Below, piece after piece: positions 11,629-26,248 of a DNA stretch of 64,000 nucleotides. The stretch comes from Paramecium octaurelia (taxonomy: Eukaryota; Ciliophora; Oligohymenophorea; Peniculida; Parameciidae): assembly GCA_905182995.1 (NCBI GenBank), contig CAJJDP010000059.1, positions 199,311 to 263,310 of the forward strand. Direction: 5' to 3'. The position numbers and the translations under genes were made by a program. The notes below the pieces were generated by a model, which was not told the DNA's origin, ran no database searches, and worked only from the letters and a program-made list of their open reading frames with translations. The stretch's first letter is position 1. Every line of letters begins with the position of its first letter.

Positions 11629-12767
11629 TCAATAGGTATAATAGATAAGAGGAATATATGAATGTGAATATTATTATGTTATTATTTTTTTCAATTATTG
11701 CTTTGACTCTTCTGCTTGCGAACGTAGATCTATTGGACATCTGGCTAGACAGATAGACTTGAAAGTCTAGAAATAATAAATAATTTAATATAAACGCCTT
11801 CTATGATCTAAATTAATCTTCATGAATGATTTTAGGTTATTTCTATTAGTGAATGAAGTATTCTGAGACAAGCCTAGGGATTGCATCATGAATGGGTAGT
11901 TCTATTTGTTTGGAAAGAATCCATCCTGTTCAATCTGATAGTCCATTTTCAAGATTCCAGTTTCTTCTTTAAATTTGAGATTGGCACTGATTGACTCTTA
12001 GGTTTTCTGCTTTTCCTCTTCACTCATCATTTAATATTGAAAATTGACTCCAATTTATTTGGCATAGCCCAATCTGAAATAAAGCCAACTGTCGAAATGG
12101 GATGGATTTTGTAGACTCTTCAAACTCCATTATTTACCACCCATAATACTTTTATTTTTCAAAGACATAGTCATTTTGGATTTGTCAATAAGAACCGCGT
12201 TTAAATGATCGCCCACTTAAATTTTCTCAAAATTAATGTAATAAGTGAAAATGGAGAAATCCTCAATCTTGGCGTATAAGTGAATGCAATACCACATCTT
12301 ATTCATAAATTACTCCTTTCATCCTCATGACATTGATCTAAGTTAACTGTGAGAGCAAATGCTTTTATCTTTTAAATTATTGGAAATCTGCTTATCTCAC
12401 TTGATGTTGGGAGGTGATACATTTGTCACTGAAGGCGAGAAACTTTTGTAAAATGACATCTAGCCTTCCTTTGGCTATGTTTTTTTTACTTACGATAACT
12501 TCAAAGATAAATCCAGGTTGGAGAATCTAAGATATTGAAAGCCTCTTTACTTCATAGACTGCCTCACAATCCATACTTTCATCTGGAAACCCTACAGATG
12601 CAAATCCTAAATCTAATGCCTTATTTATATAAGGGATTATTTATTATTACTTCTTCTTATCTTTTTAGTTTACTGTAAGTGGTAATCATGTCAGATTTCC
12701 TCTGATACACACTCTCCAATAACTAATTGGCTTATGTTTCAATATCTTAGATGGTTTATTATTACAT
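11629..12767 (-). CDS. hypothetical protein (~341 aa)
   Basis: Four short introns (25-32 nt) bring the exons to exactly 342 codons from ATG 12765-12767 to TGA 11629-11631. The N-terminus is polar and helical (MQQQTIQDIETQANQLLES), followed by a beta-rich core (ILQPGFIFEVIEGQMSFYK; FSIFTYYINFEKIQVGD) and a stretch MTMSLKNKSIMGGKQW. No signal peptide or membrane segment. Two introns end in AAG instead of TAG, and an alternative splice near the 3' end would read on into the small gene downstream. I do not recognise the family. Confidence 0.6.
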
Positions 12768-12809
12768 TAATATATAAATTATCCATAAATTAAAGTAAAA
12801 AATTGTATA

Positions 12810-13235
12810 TCAAGACGATAACATGTTTTCTTTGCCAACCTAAAATATTCTTTACTTTTGTAAGACCTTAACATCACTTTGATTTCTGTGTTACATGAGG
12901 GTTTATCCAGTGTTGATGAAATTGATGGTGTCTGCAGGTTTTTAAATTGTATCATCAGTGTTATCTAGTAGTATTTCCTCATCTCTAAACTTGTGAATGT
13001 CTTCCTCATTGATTTCTAAGTGATCTATATCTGATTATTCATTTTCCTAATATTAGTTATCTTAATCCAGGTTGTCTTGATTTAAATCCTCTCTTTTTGA
13101 ATTTTCGATCTCAACTTAAGCTGGCCCATCTACAATGTAATTGACAACAGAGATGACTGGATCTTCCTGAACTTAGCGATTACTGGCTTGATTTGATTAT
13201 TTGGCAATTGGTTTACTAGATGAACATGCTCCCAT
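12810..13235 (-). CDS. acidic protein with myristoylation/palmitoylation N-terminus
   Basis: This 141-aa frame starts MGACSSSKPIAKQS, a good N-myristoylation signal (Gly2, Ser at +5/6) with Cys4 as a possible palmitoylation site. The rest is acidic, disordered-looking and Asp/Glu/Asn/Gln-rich (DIDHLEINEEDIHKFRDEE). It probably docks on a membrane; no catalytic motif is seen. It sits 43 bp upstream of the next minus-strand start. A 33-nt in-frame segment near the end could be an intron. Confidence 0.6.
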
Positions 13236-13290
13236 TTCAAAATCGTTAATTATTTTAAAATTAAAAATATATATTATGTCTAATAATTTG

Positions 13291-16080
13291 TCAAAATTAA
13301 AGGATAGCAATAACTAGACATATCGTTCCTAGCATCCAGGAATAACTATTCTCAATAACCGTAGTATTATTCACTGTTGTTCCATTGCAAGCCAAACATT
13401 TATTGGTGGTCTTGTCCCAATAATGGCTTTTGGCACTGTTGATAAAACAAGTATCTTCAGTTAGATCTGAAATGTTGGCTGATTGACATGTCAACTGTAT
13501 TTCCGCACAAACCTAATACTCAGTTTCACTAAAGGCAACCAATGGGAGACAAGTACTACCAGAATTCTTGCTTTGACATGTGTATGGCTTGCAAGAACTT
13601 GCACCACCATTACTAGGTTTAGGTGTCCATTTACAAATATCTGATTTCTTTTTGCATCCTTTTTCGAATGAATTGGCATCTTCACATTTAGTCATTACAG
13701 AGCAAACACTGTCATTCCATGTGCAAACACCATCAGTTCCATCAAATCCACAACTATTTTCAGTCTTATATGATGCACAAGTAGACTTAGCCACACAACT
13801 AGATGTATCAGCTAAACAATTGGCTAAGGTTGTACACTATTTAACATCAGTGATATCACTGCATACTTTCAATCTGCATTTGCTATTCACTGTGTCATAA
13901 ATACAAATTCCATCTGATCCATATTTACATAAGTCACTAACAGTATAACCATCACATTTTTAGATATCAATGCATTTGCTAGTATCAGTTGTACATTTAA
14001 CATTTGCCAATTAGCAGTCTGCATGAGTAGTCTTTATTATATCAGTGCATTTTTAATCTCTGCATTTTAATGTAGTTGTATCCCATTAACAAAACTTACT
14101 GTCTGTTGTAACCTAACAATTATCTTGAATGGTGTAAGTGGAACATGTATTTGATAAGTCCATACATGTTTTTTTGTCTGAATTTACTGTGCATGTCTTT
14201 TTCTCACGGTAACATTGAAAATGAGTCGTGTAATTCATCTATGTGCATTTTGTAAACTTCTCGCATATTGTATTATTGCTTTTATCAAGATTTCTTACAC
14301 AATCTCCATCAGTACCAATATAACATCCAGTTTATTGTGTTTTAGCACAACTTGTAATTGGAACACATTTTGTACCATCAGTTGTACACTTGTTATTCGC
14401 TAAATTACAAAACTCATGAGTTGTACCAGGCAAACTAGTGCAATCCAAAAAAAGGAAGCATTAACTATCCATCCATAAACAAGGTCCCTCTTTAGAGATA
14501 ACACAACTGAGTGACAGTTTATAGTCACTACATTTGGCTGCCTAAGTAATGCATTTGGTTCCATCAGAAGTACAAGTATCCAATTAGTCGTTGCATTCTG
14601 AATGACTAATGTAGACAATGTCAGAGCAAGTCTTAACTTTGCATGCAGAACTCAACCAAATGCATTTCTGTTCTAATGCATCAGTTTTGCAAGCAGGTTC
14701 TGTTTTCATATCAGTACATGTTCCACTAGAAGAACATCCTGCCCCAGTTGTGTAGCATTTATCTAGATATTTGCTGCATGCATCATCAGTAGTCATAGAT
14801 GTTGGGGCATTAGCACAAGTATATGATACACATTTGCTGTCCTACCAAATACACGAACCTAATTTAGTACACAACTGTTATGTAAATGCTTCTGTGCATT
14901 ATTTCTTAACACATTGAGTTTATCCAACATTAGCAGTGCAAATACTTAAAAATTTATTACAATTATCAGACGTATAGGTATCAACCTATGCATTATCACA
15001 ATCATAACTAACACATAATTATTTCGACTTATTCCAATAGCATTATTATCCTTCAATAGTAGAAACACATTGAGTGACATATTGATATGATGAGCATTGA
15101 GTTTCTCTCGTTTTGCATCCAAGGTTGTCATCATCAATGGTGCAAGTGGCTAAGAATTTGGAGCATAGTTGATCATTGGTGTAATCATCAGAAGCCTGAG
15201 AACAAAAGTAATCAACACATTTACCAACATCTTTGCCATCCACTTAAGTGACAAGCCAAAGACAATTTCCTTACACTCCTATTTTGCATGTGTCTTTAAA
15301 CTTATAATTGACGCATTCATCAATATTTTTACATGTATTTGATATACCATCTTGTGTCTCTGCCAATACACAGTTCTCTTTATAGTTCTGACAATCATCA
15401 ACTGTTTTACCGTTTCCATTTGCACAGGTGTATTCATAACAAGTACTTGTTGTTTCATTCCATTTGCACTCCATGCTTTGATCCAAATTAGTTACACATT
15501 ATGATTTCGTTTTTTAATCACTACAGTTCTTTCCTGAATCAACACATCCTGAATTGGTTTCGTTAACAGTGCAATTTGAGAGTTTTGAACGGCATTCTTA
15601 ATTTGTTTTTAAAGTCGTAGGTAAATTTTTACAAGCAGTAACAGTTTTACATTGAGGTTTAGTTGCATCACTTTCATCATAATAACAATATTGTTAAGCA
15701 CTATCAATGTAGCATGATGTCTTAGTTAAGTAAGTATCGCAAGTGGATAAAGGGACACACCTTTCCCCATCCGATGTACACATATCAAATATATTATTAC
15801 AAGCATCAAATGTCTTACCCAAATAAGCTGTACATCCAGCAAATGTTTGACATGAATTCTCATACATAGCACATCCTTAAACTGGACATTTAGCCATTGT
15901 GCTTGCTAATTTACAATACGTTTCCTGTTCTCTATCCTTGCATTGACCATTCTCATATTTGCATTGTATTCTTTTACAATCGGTTTCATTCTGAATTTCT
16001 TTACAGGTGCAAGTCTTGTCCAAAACAGTATCACACCTTATCAATATCACTAAGAATACTAAGATTATTTTTGTTAACAT
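13291..16080 (-). CDS. Cys-rich surface antigen-like protein, probable GPI anchor
   Basis: A single uninterrupted frame of 929 aa. It begins with a signal peptide (MLTKIILVFLVILIRC) and ends with a short hydrophobic tail (SYSWMLGTICLVIAILQF), the arrangement of a GPI-anchored protein. In between are about a dozen irregular repeats of 65-80 residues, each with ~8 Cys in patterns like C-x5-C-x6-C and Trp/Tyr markers (CLWLVTQ, CIWQDSKCVSYTC, CKWNETTSTCYEYTC). This is the periodic Cys architecture of Paramecium surface antigens (PSA repeats). Size is smaller than the classical ~250-kDa immobilisation antigens, so it is more likely an antigen-related protein. Upstream is an unusually long gene-free stretch. 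Confidence 0.85.
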
Positions 16081-17342
16081 TAATTATTATTTGAATCAAA
16101 ATAATCTCTGATTTACTATTCAATTTATATACATTCAGTCATCCATTTAATACTTATAAATTTTTGTAAACAATCAACATCAGTTATTCTCTATCATAAC
16201 CATTCATTTCCATACTCACATCAGATCACAAATTTACATTGTTTCATTTATTATAAGCTTAATCAATATTTTATCATCTGTCCATACTTTGTTTAAACAC
16301 CATTTATACTTATATTGTCCTAAATTCATATTTGTATCGTACTTTAGTTATAAGACTAAATTCACTATATTTTCCTGCTTCGATCATCCAATTTATTTTC
16401 CTGAATTTCGATTCTACAAATCTTAAACAACCACAAACTAACGGTTTCATTACAAATTTAATACTTTGTCGCTTTAAAATGAAGAATCTTAATAAAGTAT
16501 ATTGTCAAACACAATTGGTTCTCGAATAAATACCACAAATCTTTATTAAATTGGTTTAATTTAATTACTATCCTTTTATGATTTTATTGTATTACTGTAA
16601 CAACCACTTTTGCCGTTTTTCTAAATCATCAGTTTTTAGATATACTGTATCTGTTATTTATAATTCTATTTAAGAACCCATCTTATCTATCTTCTTTGAG
16701 TCTTTATTTAATTGCAATCCGTTAAGTTGACTAGGCTACTTTGTCATTTTTGTTAGGTTTTATTCCACTAAAGTTACTAGGTTACACAGCAATAGGGATT
16801 TATATCCATTATATATGCTAGTTCCTACCAAGAGATTATCTTTTTCAAATAAAATCTAATAGAAATAATAAATATCAATTTCTTTAAATTATAAAACTAA
16901 CTAATATTCTAATATTAATTTCATATGACTTGCTTAATCTTTATGTTATAGGTTTATTTATTAATATCTCAAATCCTCAATAATTTTCATATAAACAATT
17001 TAGAATGATTAGATTAGTAGAATTTACATTTCTGTATAAGTGAACTAAAGGCATATAACATGAGTAAATGAAAACATCATTTATTACTAATCCTGGATTA
17101 GATGCCTAATTTTTTATACTCTTTTAAATAATAAGATTTTATTAAATCTAAAATAAATTGAAAAATAACAAAATTCAATTGTTTCTAGTTATTAGACATA
17201 ATCTATATTTATTTAAGTTTTTAACGGATACTTTTCTTACTAGTTTATATATTCAATATTGAAGGAATCAAATATCTTCATAATGTATTATAATCATTCA
17301 TATTTTTAGGTTTAAATTAATACAAAGAGTTATTATTAAATT
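16081..17342. other. long gene-poor stretch upstream of the surface-antigen gene
   Basis: About 1.26 kb, long for this genome. One plus-strand frame (16,095-16,730) lacks TGA but uses rare codons (CGT, CGC, TCG, CCG) and looks like chance. It presumably contains the antigen gene's 5' control region. A small potential stem structure lies at 17,050-17,106. Confidence 0.5.
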
Positions 17343-17798
17343 ATGAAAAATTGGTTTTTAATTTTGACGTTATTAAATTGTTTAGTCATAAAGAGATATA
17401 CAATTTAGATGCAATTACATCTAAACTCGGATATCAGCTATGTTTCTCAAATAGTTCGTTTGTTGGATTGGTTAAAATTTTATAATAATTTTTGAATGTA
17501 AAATTTAATTATTGATAGGTACAAAGAATTTGCAAATAAGGTGAGTGAGTTAAAGAATATATAATGCAATTAGAGTCTAATGTTGAAAGTGTTATCAAAT
17601 AAATAAGACTATGAAATTGGATCAATTTAAAATAAGATTTTGATCAATATGATAAATTTGAAATTCTTCAATTTTCAATACACCCATATTAACAGGTAAA
17701 GTTATAAAGAATAGAGCTGTGAATACTCTTTGCGATCCGATATGATACTTAAATAATTAACATCATAATTAAATTAATTAAGTTTTCTTAGAAAATGA
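17343..17798 (+). CDS. doubtful small secreted protein, interrupted by TGA or spliced
   Basis: From ATG 17343 the frame starts with a signal-peptide-like MKNWFLILTLLNCLVI and is coding-like to TGA 17493-17495, then again from 17,516 to TGA 17,796-17,798 in the same frame (WYKEFANKVSELKNIQ). A 48-nt GT...AG segment (17,470-17,517) would remove the TGA and join the halves to 135 aa, but that is longer than normal introns here. It may instead be a decayed gene. No family is recognised. Confidence 0.35.
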
Positions 17799-17813
17799 TA
17801 ATTAAACAAATAA

Positions 17814-19559
17814 ATGCAAAAACTAACAAGAATTAACAGTTGTATCCATCATTTTAAATGCATTAGAAAAATGAAAATGCAAACTCAAACATTTATTTTG
17901 CAATCCTTCATTTTTGTTTTAGTATTTTTAATTGTAATCTCTTCCCAGATGATTAACAAGTTTATGATGGATGACATAATTGAAAAATTGACTAAAGAAA
18001 TAGAAATAAAAACCAATCTCAAATAGATAAACATTTAATCTCAATTTATCAAATATTAAGCTCATCACCCTTTGGAATACGGATTCAAATTTCTGCAAAG
18101 CTTCAATAAATTGAATTAATTGACATTAATAGACCAAAAAACTTCAATTCATCTTTTGCTAGAATGTCCAAAGGATGAAAAAAGTTTCGAAATTTATGAA
18201 AAAATTCCTTAATTTTGTTACATATTACCAAAGAGCAATACGATAACCTCAGATAAAACATTAATAGCCCATATAGTAGGATATCAGGCTTTATTAAACT
18301 CATTATTTTTGCCAATTTCTCTATCTGATTTCCAAGAAACATTGTTTTTCACTTTTCTTTCAGATGAAGAATATTTTGCAATACTTCCATCGAAAATGAT
18401 TCAAGCAGTGTACTTACCATCAAAAAGACCATGGTACCAGGAATAGATCTAGAAAGTGTAAAAGACATAATAGAATGATACAATTTCGATCTCAAGTATA
18501 TATCAAAATTTTGAAACAAAAAAATATGAATTCACAATAACAAAAGGATTAACTGACCAAGAATAGAATTTAGGTGGAATATTTGGAATCGATTAAACTT
18601 TGGAACATTACAAAGAGTTATTATTGTATGATGATTTGAATGTAATTCTGGTTGATCTCGAAGGAAGAATGCTATTATCAAATCTAATGATAAAATAGGA
18701 TATAGATTTATCATAAGAGAAGAAGTACATTTATGATAGTGATGCAACTGGATTCGATGAAAATGATTGGAATTAAATTGTGAACGAAGCCAAAAAATCA
18801 GGTTAAGGGATTATTGAATGTGATGAAAATGGTGTTAAATAATTTTGTAGATATAATACATTCTTTAAGTAAGATCTGATAATAATCGTGATAAACATAT
18901 CGAGTTAGTTTTACTTGCTTGTGTAAAGTATCTTTATTATCACAATAGATTTTAGAGTTTGGCTCATATTACTACAAATGTAACCAAGGCCAAATAGCTG
19001 CAGGATTAAATAATGTCTGAAATAACCTAGTTTCTGTATTACTGTGTCTTTGTGGCTATCATTTTATTGCTGCTCTCAATAATTATCATTCCAATATTTT
19101 TTAGACCATTACGAAACATTCAACAAATGATTAGTACTCAAATGGTTTCTAAATTCACAATCCACTATGATCATTTCTTTAGTAGTAATAGGAAGAAGAA
19201 TTAATTAGCGTTCTTTTCTGAGAGTTTTAATGTTTTCAAATAGAAATTATTAGATTTTACATAGAGTAAATCACAAGATTGCTATATTATTGAGAATTTC
19301 AAATATCCAAGATAACAACAGATTATTGTATAAGAATTAACTTCTTTCATTAAATTTCAATTAATTGTAATCATAATATCCTATGAGATAGAAAGATCAG
19401 ATAAATAATCTGCCTAACTAAAATATCCAAGTTATTTAATCCCCAAAACTAATCTGTGATACTTTTCTTGATTATAGTTGTAACAGTTAAAAGAGCGTGA
19501 TTCAAGTATCACCGAAGGATGTAACATTTCGTATTGATTTCTAAAACAATTAAACTTGA
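17814..19559 (+). CDS. Cache-domain membrane protein
   Basis: Introns at 18,923-18,948 and 19,367-19,400 leave exactly 562 codons. The first TM helix is at ~24-45 (FILQSFIFVLVFLIVISSQ) and the second at ~405-425 (FVAIILLLLSIIIIPIFF). Between them the extracellular domain carries the Cache hallmark KRPWYQ plus LVDLEGRML, as in dCache sensors and calcium-channel alpha2-delta proteins. After TM2 there is a HAMP-like start (RPLRNIQQMI) and a polar tail. It is likely a small-molecule sensor or channel accessory. Coding-quality sequence continues in another frame to 19,783 (SKIDLDFAQSIDKM), so the C-terminus may be longer or broken by a frameshift. Confidence 0.75.
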
Positions 19560-19915
19560 ACTTATTATTATAAATTCGTGAAATAAATATTTGTAAATCT
19601 AAAATTGATCTTGACTTTGCTTAATCCATTGATAAAATGAGAATAAATTAAGATTTAAATACATAATTATTGATTATAGATTTAGAGTAATATTAACATC
19701 ATCATTATCTATCATCAGTAACTAATAAATATGGATAAAAGAATGGAATTCACAACCAGAAACATCTTTTAAGTTAAAAATGATAAATTAATATATTAGG
19801 TAAAGTCAAATGATATCTAAGAAATATGTAGATGATGATGATGTTTATGGAATAAAACCACATAAGATATCATCATCTGGAATTCATCTTAAAACAAATT
19901 GATAATATGAGCTAT

Positions 19916-22325
<2,410 letters not shown>

Positions 22326-22541
22326 TAATTAATCAATTTAATATAAACTCTAATAAATCATTCTTCCTCATCTCTATTTATTAATCAAAACCAGAATGGC
22401 TAAGTGTAGATGTTTTCAACAAGTTCACTTCCAGTATTTCTGATTTAACCATACAAATTATTTCTAAATCCGTACTCAATTATAGAAAACTATTTTAGAA
22501 ATTATAATTCGATATATATTCCATAAATGTAAATTCTCAAT

Positions 22542-22943
22542 TCAAAACCCAAATGTATTGTATTCACAATATTATATGTAGAGGAATTTGTCATCATCCT
22601 AATACTTGTCATAAACCTCCTTTATGCTCATATCTAATAACACTAAATTGTACCTCCCCTCAGAGCAACTTTACTATTCACAAACAAATAAACTGCTTCA
22701 GCCTTGTTAAGGTTTAATTTGCTTCTTATTAGAGTGTTTAGTTGAAAAACTCTAAAGTTTGAAAGGAAGAGATATCTATATTAGTGAAAATTAGAACTTC
22801 TAAACATCCAAATCTGGAAGTCGTGAATTTTTGTCTTTTTCAATGATGATAGGAACTCTATCTTGATAATGTTTGAGAATATTCTCACTCTCTTTCAGTC
22901 GTTGTTCTTTAGAATACTGTTTTTTAAATGACTCCTTTTGCAT
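22542..22943 (-). CDS. ATG8: autophagy-related ubiquitin-like protein ATG8
   Basis: Two introns (22,776-22,797, 22 nt; and one of 32 nt) leave 115 aa, the usual ATG8 size. The family pattern is easy to follow: FKKQYSKEQRLKESENI in place of the FKxxHxxExR helix, YQDRVPIIIEKDKNSRLPDL, KYLFLSNFRVFQLNTLIRSK and the final ubiquitin-fold strands DKFLYIQYCEYNTFGF. The C-terminus is Gly-Phe, so one residue would be removed by ATG4 to expose the Gly that is lipidated to phosphatidylethanolamine on autophagosome membranes. It lies 217 bp upstream of the PKG start, on the same strand. Confidence 0.93.
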
Positions 22944-23038
22944 GTTGTTATTAGTTATTTTATTAATTGTATATTTATATTATATTGAGAACCATATAGA
23001 TTTATTTCATTTTTTAGTATAATAAAATATTTTATAAG

Positions 23039-23333
23039 ATGAGTGCCAGTAAAAGCTGTCTTAGACGAGTAAAATCATAAAAGCAATTATTACAGTAATT
23101 TCTTAAATAGAGAAATTAGGTAAGCAGATTATATCATGTTATCACAATGTTAAAATAAATTAATATCGATATGTACAGATGTCTAAATGCTTTTGAAATT
23201 AATTGATCATAAGAACCTTAGGTTTGAAGAATTAGCGCAAATAAATCTTCTTAATTAACAATAAAAATTAGAATTTTCTAAATATCTAATACTTAAATAA
23301 ATTTTATCATATTTATTATTTTTATTCCTCTGA
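23039..23333 (+). CDS. possible small gene, exon structure unresolved
   Basis: ATG 23039 opens a basic N-terminus (MSASKSCLRRVKSQKQ). Another plus frame then reads convincingly (CTDVQMLLKLIDHKNLRFEE) to TGA 23,331-23,333. No standard short intron that I can see joins the two. The 3' end overlaps the convergent neighbour by about 27 bp. It may be a real 60-90 aa helical protein or a decayed one. Confidence 0.3.
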
Positions 23334-23661
23334 CTTTGGTTTGTCGTCACCAACCCAAGCTTCTCTTCTTTTTTGATTATATTAATTAATGTAACAGTTT
23401 TAACATAATCCTTCTAAAATGAAATATATAAAATTTACATGCGTACAATTTCTGATGGCCACAGATCCAAGGCTTTTTAGTCCTTCCATATTTATGGTAG
23501 CAATTACTACACATACCTTTAGCATAATGTTCCTTATCAGGATGTCCACAATTATTATCTCGTTTACTACTAAAAGCTTAGCATTTGATTATTTACATCT
23601 TTTTTGACTTAGCAACAACTGGTACCTATTGTTGATTGGTTTGTTTTTCTAAATTTTACAT
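23307..23661 (-). CDS. small Cys/His-doublet protein, probable zinc binder
   Basis: One 25-nt intron leaves 109 aa. A ~30-residue unit occurs twice: C-x-H-x8-YAKGMCSNCYHKYGR and C-x-H-x4-YAQGLCQNCYINQYN. Each has C-x-H followed by C-x2-C, a plausible zinc site. The ends are Lys/Gln-rich. I have the impression of similar paired C-x-H/CxNCY modules in other protists, but I cannot name the family or function. Coding status is secure because the repeat is restored only when the intron is removed. Confidence 0.75.
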
Positions 23662-24526
23662 TTATGAAGCAATCAACTAAAAATAACATGAATTATGTCA
23701 CCATATTTGAGAAAAGAGTATTTTAAAGTAAATTGAGCTAGTCTTACTTATCGTTTAAAGCATTATTCAAATTCTTATTGTTGCACATCTAGAAATTTAG
23801 GCGAAAAACTTAAATGAATATTTAACATGAATACGATTTGTTCCTGCTAACAACTGATTAATAATATTCATAAAGATTTGGTAATTAATAATAATATTAT
23901 TATACAAATCAATTAATTCCCGTTTTATTTTCAAAATCTGACAGGATCAACTGACAACCATTTTGTGAACAACTTATTAAATAAGTTTAAATATCATATA
24001 ATAACTAACAAGTATTATTTCCCAACTGATGTATTAGTTAAGATTTACTAATTTAATTATTTAAAACAGAAATTAATGAATGATGAACTAACCAGAAAGA
24101 GTGAATATTTAAAAGGTTTAGTAATCATTTTTAATAAATTAATACTAAATAACACAAAGCAAGATCTTTCTCCTTGTAGAATCCTCACATCTGCTATGAT
24201 TCACTTAATTCAAGAATCTAGTTAAATGTATTGAAAATTGAATTTCTTTATTGCTCATATGGAATAACAATTCAAAAAAATGGTGAGAGAGTAAGAATTT
24301 TAGCATCTTACTCAAATAAAGAAAATGCAATTTAAAACATTAATATTAATTAATAATAATGGAATATAAAATATTATTAATTTCTTCATCTTTTTTAGTA
24401 TTTAATCTTATATATTCTGTATACTATTGAATGCATGAGATTTCAAGACAGCATTCAATTGAAATTCTAATCTATAGCTCATATTTTTAACAATTATAAT
24501 ATAAATTTAATTTATACTTATTTTTT
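23662..24526. other. intergenic; one weak minus-strand frame
   Basis: 865 bp upstream of two divergent genes. A minus-strand frame 23,947-24,258 (103 codons, MSNKEIQFSIHLTRFLNQ) is open, but its composition is ambiguous and has no recognisable motif. Nothing else is seen. Confidence 0.4.
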
Positions 24527-26214
24527 ATGAATTAATAATTCAAATGGCTGAAGTAACGTCCAACAAAAGGCTTGGCCTTTCCAACTTCAAGAGAAGGAGC
24601 CACGCTTACTTACATTCCCAAATATCAAAGCGTGGTTTTGTTTGGGGGGATATGTAATGGAAGATTAAATGAAATAATGATTTTTGATATTCAAAAAGAT
24701 GAATGGAAAGTTTAGCAAACTCAAGGAAGACAACCTTCACCAAGATGTTATCATAGTGGTTTTTATGATGGTAATTGCTAAATATTTATTCCGTATAGAA
24801 AGTTAGAATGTCATATACTATTATGGTGGATAGGCTGATAAAGGTAGATCTTTGACAGATTTTTATTGTCTAAGCTTTCAAAGTTTTGTTTGGAAGAGAC
24901 TATTTTTATTGGAAAGTCCTCCGAATAGACATAATCATACAATGTGTGATTTGCCTGGAATGGAAAAGATCATATTTGGAGGAGCATGTCTTCCTGAAGA
25001 TTTGATGTATAATGATGTTTGGATATTTAATTATTCAGCCATTCAATTTACAAATCAGCAAGAAATCCCTGGAGCAGTAGCAACTAAGAAGAATTGTAAA
25101 GGAGAACATCCAGCTCCAAGACAAGGACATGGGGCTGTAGTGTATTAAAATAACATGTTTGTGTTTGGTGGTAAATGCTCAGATGAAACTACTCAATTAT
25201 ATAAGTTATCTTTGGATAATTATTAATGGAAAAGAATATTGCATTTAGGTAAGGCACCAGGCACAAGGGCCTTTTTCTCAACTAGTTTGATCAAAGACAA
25301 TGTTATAATATTTGGTGGAATTGATAATGTAGCGAATAAGGTCCTAAATGAGACATACTTGTTAAATTTGACTGATTATCATTGGAGTTCTCCTTTTACT
25401 GCTGGACCCATTCCTTCTCCCAGATATTCACATTGTAGTTGTTAAATAGAAGACATTATTCTAATAATGGGAGGAATCGAATAAACTTATTGTTCTATGG
25501 ATATGTATTTTTTGTCCTAAGGATCTATTAACTAAAATGCTGAATGGGAACAATTAAAAGAACCCACTGAATTGGAAAAGCAAACCAATGATGCAGCTAA
25601 TCAGATAATTATGGAAGGCAAAATGTACTTGAATTAAATAGAAGAAGCAATGATGAAAGAGAGATAAAAAATAACTGATCTTCAAAAAGAGGTTTAGAAT
25701 TTATAGGAGGAAGCAGACAATCTAGATACACATATCAAAAAGTAAACAGCAATAGTTATGGGTGAACATCAAAAAGCATCACAGAACAATAAAAACAAAG
25801 AGATTGCCATTGAAACCATCTTTTTAATGATTAAATAAGAATAAACACTTACAAAATAACTCAATTACAAATGTTAACAATTAGAAGAATGCATATAGAA
25901 TTCATATCCACTATTACATACTCTTGACTAATTCTATTAATCAATTCGATAAAGTATATTAATACTCTATATTAAAAGTTTAAGGTTCTGATCCTGCTGA
26001 TCTCAAAGTCAAAAAAATGGCTGATCAATTTGCCAATGATATTCAAAAGGCTAAAGAAGCTTAACTTGAATCTCTTAGTAATATTTATGCAGTTTATTAA
26101 AAATTTACAGCATTATCAAATAGAAATGAGGTTGAATTGAATTAATGGCGAGACAATGTGAAAGATATGAACAATGATTTTGAATAATTAATATTTGAAA
26201 CTGAACATGATTGA
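24527..26214 (+). CDS. kelch-repeat protein with C-terminal coiled coil
   Basis: Two introns (28 and 25 nt) leave 544 aa. The start at 24,527 (MNQQFKWLKQRPTKG) is chosen because the nearer ATG at 24,544 is in the wrong frame. Residues ~15-330 hold five to six kelch blades with the Gly-Gly markers (VVLFGGICNGR, KIIFGGACL, MFVFGGKCSDE, VIIFGGIDNVA, IILIMGGIE) and PSPR-type turns (QPSPRCYH, IPSPRYSH). Residues ~350-540 are a long charged helix (ERQKITDLQKEVQNLQEE). The beta-propeller probably binds a partner protein and the coiled coil dimerises. Specific role unknown; similar proteins act in cytoskeletal or ciliary settings. Confidence 0.85.
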
Positions 26215-26248
26215 ATTGTTATATTTATATTTAATCAATGTTATCAAC

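Noticed and set aside
11600-11800. A spliced fusion of the 12,767 gene with the small gene at 11,593
   Set aside because: A 29-nt intron could fuse them, but the unspliced frame has good codon use (SQAEESKQQLKKI) and the exons of the separate model sum exactly to whole codons.
16095-16730. Open plus-strand frame in the region upstream of the antigen gene
   Set aside because: No motif, and it uses codons rare in the other genes (CGT, CGC, CCG, TCG). With a single stop codon, frames of this length occur by chance.
22330-22452. A start codon at 22,452 (MVKSEILEVNLL) as the PKG N-terminus
   Set aside because: Linking it to the PKG needs an unusual 38-nt intron and the wrong frame. ATG 22,323-22,325 is in frame with all PKG motifs.
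23947-24258. Minus-strand 103-codon frame
   Set aside because: Composition and lack of motifs do not separate it from chance; noted in the intergenic entry only.
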